The notes below the pieces were generated by a model. It had not been told where the DNA came from, ran no database searches, and was given only the letters and a program-made list of their open reading frames with translations. A DNA stretch of 64,000 nt from Flavobacteriaceae bacterium (GTDB taxonomy: Bacteria > Bacteroidota > Bacteroidia > Flavobacteriales > Flavobacteriaceae): the NCBI GenBank assembly GCA_021151665.1, contig JAGKWW010000003.1, positions 1-64,000 on the forward strand, in the 5' to 3' direction. Both the position numbers and the translations under genes were made by a program. Below, one piece after another: positions 60,067 to 64,000 of this stretch (position 1 is its first letter; each line of letters opens with the position of its first letter).

Positions 60067-61032
60067 TTACAAGATTTTATGCATTGTTTCACGCAGCACG
60101 CCCCTCCCGCCAAAGCTCTCTTTAAAATGAGTGAGCCCTTCGTTAATGAACCTGCCCTGCGCATCATTGCCGGTGCCCAGGTTGAAACATGTAAAGTTAT
60201 TGGATTTACCCCAGTCAATAATAAAATCAGTAACCGCATTGATGCAGCGGTGTTCCTGAAAGTTATTGTCCTGGGCGATATATTGTGCGTGGATGCCGTT
60301 GCTAAAGATAAACGTTACGCATCCGCCGATAAGCTTTCCTTCGGTAAATGCGCCAAAAAGCCGTATATTATCTTTCCCTACGGCGTTGCGCAGTGCAATA
60401 ATCTGCTCCAGCGAATGTACAGGCTGCTTGCCAAACTTAGACATCAGGTTTTCGCTCAGCATCTCCCAAAAGCCCTCAAAATCTTCAGTTTCCTGTACTG
60501 TTACCGTTTTCCAGGCTTTTATGGTGTTGTATTTTGTTCCCTTGTCGTAGCCCTTCTTAATTTCGTCGAGGGGCGGGCGCAGGTCAATGTAAGTTTCGAG
60601 TTCACGATACAGGATAGTAAATCCGTTATACCACATGGCATAATCTGTTTCGTCGCTTATGCTGCTGTAAAAAATCCGGAACGGATTGCGGATAATGATC
60701 TCGTCAATGCCCTGCGCGGCGGCGTGATCTGAAGTTGCCTGCACCATTGCCACCGCATCCAGCATCCCTGTTTTTGGAGACACTATATAGCCTCCGTAGG
60801 TGCTGCGCAGATGGGAGTGCAATACCGTGCGGTTATCTTTGGTATATATTACGGCCGGAAGAAGTGCTGCCAGCTTACCCTTTCGGTAAAACATTAATGA
60901 GGCGTCATCCGCTGCGTTTTGCGGATTCTGGTCGTAGAATGCACGGGTATGCAAAAAGTTTCCGTTGGTGCTTTGGCGTACAAAATCTTCCCATTCGCTC
61001 CTGAGGCTCTCATTATAGGTAACTATTTCCAA
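60067..61032 (-). CDS. FemAB/GNAT-fold acyltransferase (PF13480-like)
   Basis: A 321-residue cytoplasmic protein of double-GNAT type. The patterns RSEWEDFVRQSTNGNFLHT at the start, LAALLPAVIYTKDN, and GKLIGGCVTFIFSNGIHAQYIAQD are characteristic. It could acylate or aminoacylate the glycan. The start is TTG at 61032: an in-frame TAA lies only five codons upstream and no ATG or GTG intervenes, so a rare TTG start is needed. Confidence 0.75.
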   Translation of the reverse strand: MEIVTYNESLRSEWEDFVRQSTNGNFLHTRAFYDQNPQNAADDASLMFYRKGKLAALLPAVIYTKDNRTVLHSHLRSTYGGYIVSPKTGMLDAVAMVQATSDHAAAQGIDEIIIRNPFRIFYSSISDETDYAMWYNGFTILYRELETYIDLRPPLDEIKKGYDKGTKYNTIKAWKTVTVQETEDFEGFWEMLSENLMSKFGKQPVHSLEQIIALRNAVGKDNIRLFGAFTEGKLIGGCVTFIFSNGIHAQYIAQDNNFQEHRCINAVTDFIIDWGKSNNFTCFNLGTGNDAQGRFINEGLTHFKESFGGRGVLRETMHKIL

Positions 61033-61049
61033 CGTACCGGCATTTTACA

Positions 61050-61442
61050 TTATTTAAAATCTTCATAGTTGCGGATGTAATCCTTCTCGTCATACTCCAT
61101 ACTCGCAATGCACATCTGCACGGCATTGTGGGTATATTTCATAGACCTCCAGCACATCTTAGGTATATAAAGCCCTACATTGGGAGAATCCAGTACAAAC
61201 TCTTTTTTGTAACCGTCGGTAAATTCTGTAGTGATAATGATCTTGCCTGCTACAGCTACAAGTATCTGTTCCAGCTCGTAGTGGGAGTGGCTTCCGCGCT
61301 CTACATTTTCCGGGGTAAAATAGGTCCAGTATATCCGTTTTGGCACAAAGGGCAGGTTTTCTTTTTCGGCTATAGAAATATAGCCTAGCGAAGGATTGCC
61401 GATTTTAGGGAATTCAATAAGGGAGGGTCGTTGCTTTTCCAT
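61050..61442 (-). CDS. dTDP-sugar 3,4-ketoisomerase, FdtA/QdtA-type cupin
   Basis: A 130-residue single-domain cupin (WxcM-like C-terminal type). Catalytic-pocket motif RGSHSHYELEQILVAVAG with the two His residues and the following KIIITTEF; C-terminal NVGLYIPKMCWRSM. These enzymes isomerise dTDP-4-keto-6-deoxyglucose to the 3-keto form that FdtB/QdtB-type aminotransferases use. Present with such an aminotransferase gene 2.6 kb downstream in the same run; the Fuc3N versus Qui3N outcome cannot be told from sequence. Confidence 0.88.
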   Translation of the reverse strand: MEKQRPSLIEFPKIGNPSLGYISIAEKENLPFVPKRIYWTYFTPENVERGSHSHYELEQILVAVAGKIIITTEFTDGYKKEFVLDSPNVGLYIPKMCWRSMKYTHNAVQMCIASMEYDEKDYIRNYEDFK

Positions 61443-61497
61443 ACGGTTACTGTACTGTTTTATCAGAGTCGTTCATGCAAATTTACGTTATTTTTAC

Positions 61498-62430
61498 TTA
61501 CCGTGCCTGTCCCGCATTTCCGTGGCGGAAAGGCTGCTGCTGTTTCAGCGACTCGTCCAGGCAGACGCTCCGGAATATGAGCCCGAGCGAGTCCCATTTT
61601 TTCGGCTTTGCCAGAAAAGTAAAAAAGAGGTAGTATTTTATAGCAAGATACTTCAGGTAAGAATAATGCTTCTTGATAACATACAGGTACGAAATGAGCC
61701 CTTCGCGGTCTATCGGGCCGCTTTTCGCCGAGCTGCCGCCCTGGTAATGCACTATCTTTGTACCCGGCAGCAGATGTGTTTTATAGCCCCTTTTTCGCAG
61801 GCGCAGGCTCACATCCATTTCTTCAAAGTAAAGGAAGATGTTGGTGTCAAATCCGCCGATAGCCCCGAATACCGAGGATTTAAAAAACATAAAGGCACCG
61901 TTTATAAAATGCGGTTCTACGGGTTCACTATGCTCCTTTTTGCGTTTTGGGTGGGTAGCGGGAAAATATTTTTCGAGAAAGCTTCGTCCGAAAATCAGTT
62001 TCCTGAAGCCTTTGTTGTGGTCAAACGATACTACAAATTTACCATGCTGGTCGTAATTCTGCGCGCTGGTAACGCCTGCCTGCGGATTGTTTTTATGAAA
62101 ATCGACATGCTGTAAAAGGCAGTCGTTCATTAAGAGCGTATCGTTATTCAAAAAAAGCAGGTACTCCCCAACGGCAAACTGGGCGCCAAACATGTTTCCT
62201 CCTCCAAAACCGGTATTGATCCGGCTGCGTAGAAGTTTAATATCAGCGTTTTTTGGAAGCATTGCCTCAAGCGTTGCATATTCACTTTCCCGGGAATTAT
62301 TGTCGACAATGATCACTTCTATTGCCAGCCCGGGCGACGTCTTTTCAAATACCGATGCAACGCACGCTGCCGTATAGGCAGATGAATTGTAATTGATTAT
62401 AATTACCGATACATCTTTTTCATACTTCAT
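61498..62430 (-). CDS. Glycosyltransferase family 2 (rhamnosyltransferase-like)
   Basis: A 310-residue GT2 enzyme with the GT-A motifs VSVIIINYNSSAYTAACVAS, IIVDNNSRESEY, LLFLNNDTLL (metal-binding acidic pair) and FEEMDVSLRLRKRGY. A C-terminal amphipathic helix (KYLAIKYYLFFTFLA) could anchor it to the inner membrane. ATG at 62430 follows a -7 element and starts directly before the first strand. Likely builds the surface glycan. First gene of the minus-strand run. Confidence 0.88.
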   Translation of the reverse strand: MKYEKDVSVIIINYNSSAYTAACVASVFEKTSPGLAIEVIIVDNNSRESEYATLEAMLPKNADIKLLRSRINTGFGGGNMFGAQFAVGEYLLFLNNDTLLMNDCLLQHVDFHKNNPQAGVTSAQNYDQHGKFVVSFDHNKGFRKLIFGRSFLEKYFPATHPKRKKEHSEPVEPHFINGAFMFFKSSVFGAIGGFDTNIFLYFEEMDVSLRLRKRGYKTHLLPGTKIVHYQGGSSAKSGPIDREGLISYLYVIKKHYSYLKYLAIKYYLFFTFLAKPKKWDSLGLIFRSVCLDESLKQQQPFRHGNAGQAR

Positions 62431-62447
62431 GCAGGGTGCTTTTTCCG

Positions 62448-62455
62448 CAAATATA
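62448..62455 (-). promoter_or_regulatory. -7 promoter element of the glycan cluster (TATATTTG)
   Basis: TAnnTTTG match on the minus strand, 18 bp upstream of the start at 62430, divergent from the promoter at 62499-62506. Confidence 0.5.
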
Positions 62456-62498
62456 ATTACAAGGCAGCATTCTTTTGGAGGTGGGCGGTATTTTTTGA

Positions 62499-62506
62499 TA
62501 TTTTTG
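62499..62506 (+). promoter_or_regulatory. -7 promoter element (TATTTTTG with -33 TTG)
   Basis: TAnnTTTG match on the plus strand with TTG at 62475-62477, 21 bp upstream, and a short leader to the ATG at 62522. Confidence 0.55.
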
Positions 62507-62521
62507 AAGCAAATAAGCACT

Positions 62522-63469
62522 ATGCCTAAAAGAAAAATCCTAGTTATCGCTCCCTATGCTTTCGGCTATACGGCTCACATTGCAGAAGCACTTAAGCGCA
62601 AAGGTTTTGACGATGCCAAAATTGTATACCTTGACTATCCGAAGTTTTCATACAAAGGCATTTTGCATAAAGCGGAAAATTTTTTCAGGAAGCTTTTTAC
62701 AGGCAAAAACCTCAAGAAAGAGTTTGTAAATGACAGGATACGCGAAACCCTGCAGAGGGAAGGGATGCAGGATTTCATTTTTATGATACGCCCCGATATG
62801 CTGAACGATGCGCTGCTAAGCGAGGTAAAGGCGACTACCAAACGGCTGGTTGCGTACTATTATGACAGTACGCGCAGGTTTCCCAGGAAGAATGATATTG
62901 CCCATTTTTTTGACAAAGTGTATACTTATGACCGTCTGGATGCAGAAAATTACGGTTACGAATTCCTGACCAATTATATCTTCAGGGAAGCAGAAAGCCC
63001 CACGTTCGATTATCAGTTCTTTAATATCTCTACGCACGACTACCGGTTCCCCCTGCTCGAAAAACTTGGCGCTTACTTAAAAAAGCACGAGTACAGCTAC
63101 CTTATAGATGTATATACACCTGACGATATAAAGAGCAACGATGTACAGATCATACACACACAAAAATCGGTTGCCGAAGTAGAGGCACTTATCCTGCGTT
63201 CTAAGATCATTGTTGAGATACAGCGGGAGGAGCAGGTCGGTTTGTCATTCCGCATATTCGAAGCATTGGGCTTCCGGAAAAAGCTGATTACAACCAATAA
63301 GGATATTGTGAATTACGACTTTTATAATCCGCAGAATATACTGGTGTTAGATGAAGATGCTATCGAAATACCTGCACATTTTGTAGAATCTCCTTATGTA
63401 GACCCTGATCCCCTGATATTGGATAAATACCGTATTGATAATTGGGTAGAGCGGGTGTTTGAGTTATAG
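62522..63469 (+). CDS. CgeB-like probable glycosyltransferase
   Basis: A 315-residue cytoplasmic protein. It begins with an N-terminal Rossmann strand (RKILVIAPYAFGYTAHIAEALKR, quoted in part) and has a GT-B-like C-terminal half with EVEALILRSKIIVEIQREEQVGLSFRIFEALGFRKKLITTN, the acidic donor-binding loop seen in CgeB-type proteins. I would call it a putative glycosyltransferase; donor unknown. Transcribed opposite to the minus-strand cluster. Its stop overlaps the convergent glycosyltransferase gene by 6 bp. Confidence 0.6.
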   Translation: MPKRKILVIAPYAFGYTAHIAEALKRKGFDDAKIVYLDYPKFSYKGILHKAENFFRKLFTGKNLKKEFVNDRIRETLQREGMQDFIFMIRPDMLNDALLSEVKATTKRLVAYYYDSTRRFPRKNDIAHFFDKVYTYDRLDAENYGYEFLTNYIFREAESPTFDYQFFNISTHDYRFPLLEKLGAYLKKHEYSYLIDVYTPDDIKSNDVQIIHTQKSVAEVEALILRSKIIVEIQREEQVGLSFRIFEALGFRKKLITTNKDIVNYDFYNPQNILVLDEDAIEIPAHFVESPYVDPDPLILDKYRIDNWVERVFEL

Positions 63470-64000
63470 CATCATTTTTTGATAAACCGAAAGATACTCA
63501 GCAGCGCTTTTTTCCCAGGAAAAGAAGGCAGCCCGCTCCTGCAATGCCTTTGTGCGACCCTGAATGTTATTTTCATAATCATTCATCCCTTCGTAAAATC
63601 GCTCACGCATGTATTCCGGGTCAAAATCATCCCAGTAATAGGCCGCTGAGCCCCCGATTTCGGGTAGCGATGTGAGCGATGACAGAAATACCGGCCTGCC
63701 AAATTTCATGGCTTCGATTGGCGGAAGCCCGAACCCTTCGCGGACAGAAGGAAATACAAAAGCCAGGCAGCGCTGCATATAATATTGCTTTCCGGCTTCA
63801 TCTACCTTGCCTGTCAGGAAAACCCTGTGACCCAGTTTGTGTTCTGCAATGTATTGTTTAACTATCGTGCCGTATTCGTGGCTGTCGTTACCCGAAAGGA
63901 TAAGATTGACTCCTGGCGGCATTACTGCTGCCATTTTGATAACGGCCAGGAAATTTTTCCGCTCCTGGAAATCGCCTATGGAATACAAAAAAGGTACATC
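63464..64000 (-). CDS. Glycosyltransferase family 4, N-terminus outside the window
   Basis: The C-terminal 178 residues of a GT-B enzyme. The donor-binding half is visible: GNDSHEYGTIVKQYI, VFLTGKVDEAGKQYYMQRC, and the signature SVREGFGLPPIEAMKFGRPV with the conserved Glu residues. The frame is open to the right edge (upstream codons read DVPFL), so it is truncated by the window. The gene converges on the CgeB-like gene with a 6-bp overlap. Probably part of the same surface-glycan locus. Confidence 0.88.
   Translation of the reverse strand, partial: DVPFLYSIGDFQERKNFLAVIKMAAVMPPGVNLILSGNDSHEYGTIVKQYIAEHKLGHRVFLTGKVDEAGKQYYMQRCLAFVFPSVREGFGLPPIEAMKFGRPVFLSSLTSLPEIGGSAAYYWDDFDPEYMRERFYEGMNDYENNIQGRTKALQERAAFFSWEKSAAEYLSVYQKMML

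Overview
The window comes from a Bacteroidota bacterium, most likely a Flavobacteriaceae member close to Flavobacterium. The evidence is four giant secreted proteins with type IX secretion (T9SS) type-B C-terminal tails, many TAnnTTTG promoter elements of the Bacteroidota kind followed by very short leaders, SusC-style TonB receptors, acidic surface-lipoprotein signals after the lipobox Cys, a zeaxanthin-type carotenoid cluster, and family-restricted proteins of the DUF4252, DUF6705 and 2TM types. No rRNA, tRNA, CRISPR array or complete transposon was found.

Layout. 1-1.7 kb: end of a YceI gene and small genes of unknown role. 1.7-7.9 kb: a vitamin B12 uptake locus, with btuFCD on the minus strand and, divergently, a cobalamin riboswitch, a BtuB-like receptor and a surface beta-propeller lipoprotein resembling Bacteroides BtuG. 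8-9.3 kb: two AT-rich accessory genes and a dispersed repeat. 9.3-13.4 kb: an S41 protease lipoprotein divergent from an ECF sigma factor, its probable anti-sigma factor and three DUF4252 proteins. 14.2-18 kb: crtZ-crtB-crtI behind a MerR regulator that keeps the key residues of CarH/LitR cobalamin photoreceptors, then typA. 20-22.6 kb: a 153-bp direct duplication followed by a stand-alone OLD-family ATPase/TOPRIM nuclease. 22.6-33.5 kb: a YD-repeat-like lipoprotein, a 52-residue membrane protein and four consecutive T9SS surface proteins. 33.5-45 kb: an ABC-2 exporter, a DUF6705 pair with duplicated leaders, a TonB receptor, a ClC/HPP pair, and a four-helix-bundle gene bracketed by direct repeats. 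45-52.4 kb: an outer-membrane protein, an M23 peptidase and a LytS/LytR system with three 2TM domains. 53-64 kb: ctaA, cca and tsaC downstream of a polysaccharide cluster (glycosyltransferases, a probable 3-amino-3,6-dideoxyhexose pathway, acyltransferases).

How genes may work together. The B12 locus imports cobalamin, which could supply the cofactor for the CarH-like regulator of the carotenoid genes, so pigment synthesis may respond to both light and B12; this link is inference. The sigma/anti-sigma/DUF4252/S41 block looks like an envelope signalling unit. The 56-64 kb genes probably build a surface glycan with an acylated amino sugar, and their transcription may run into the tRNA-modification and haem A genes downstream.
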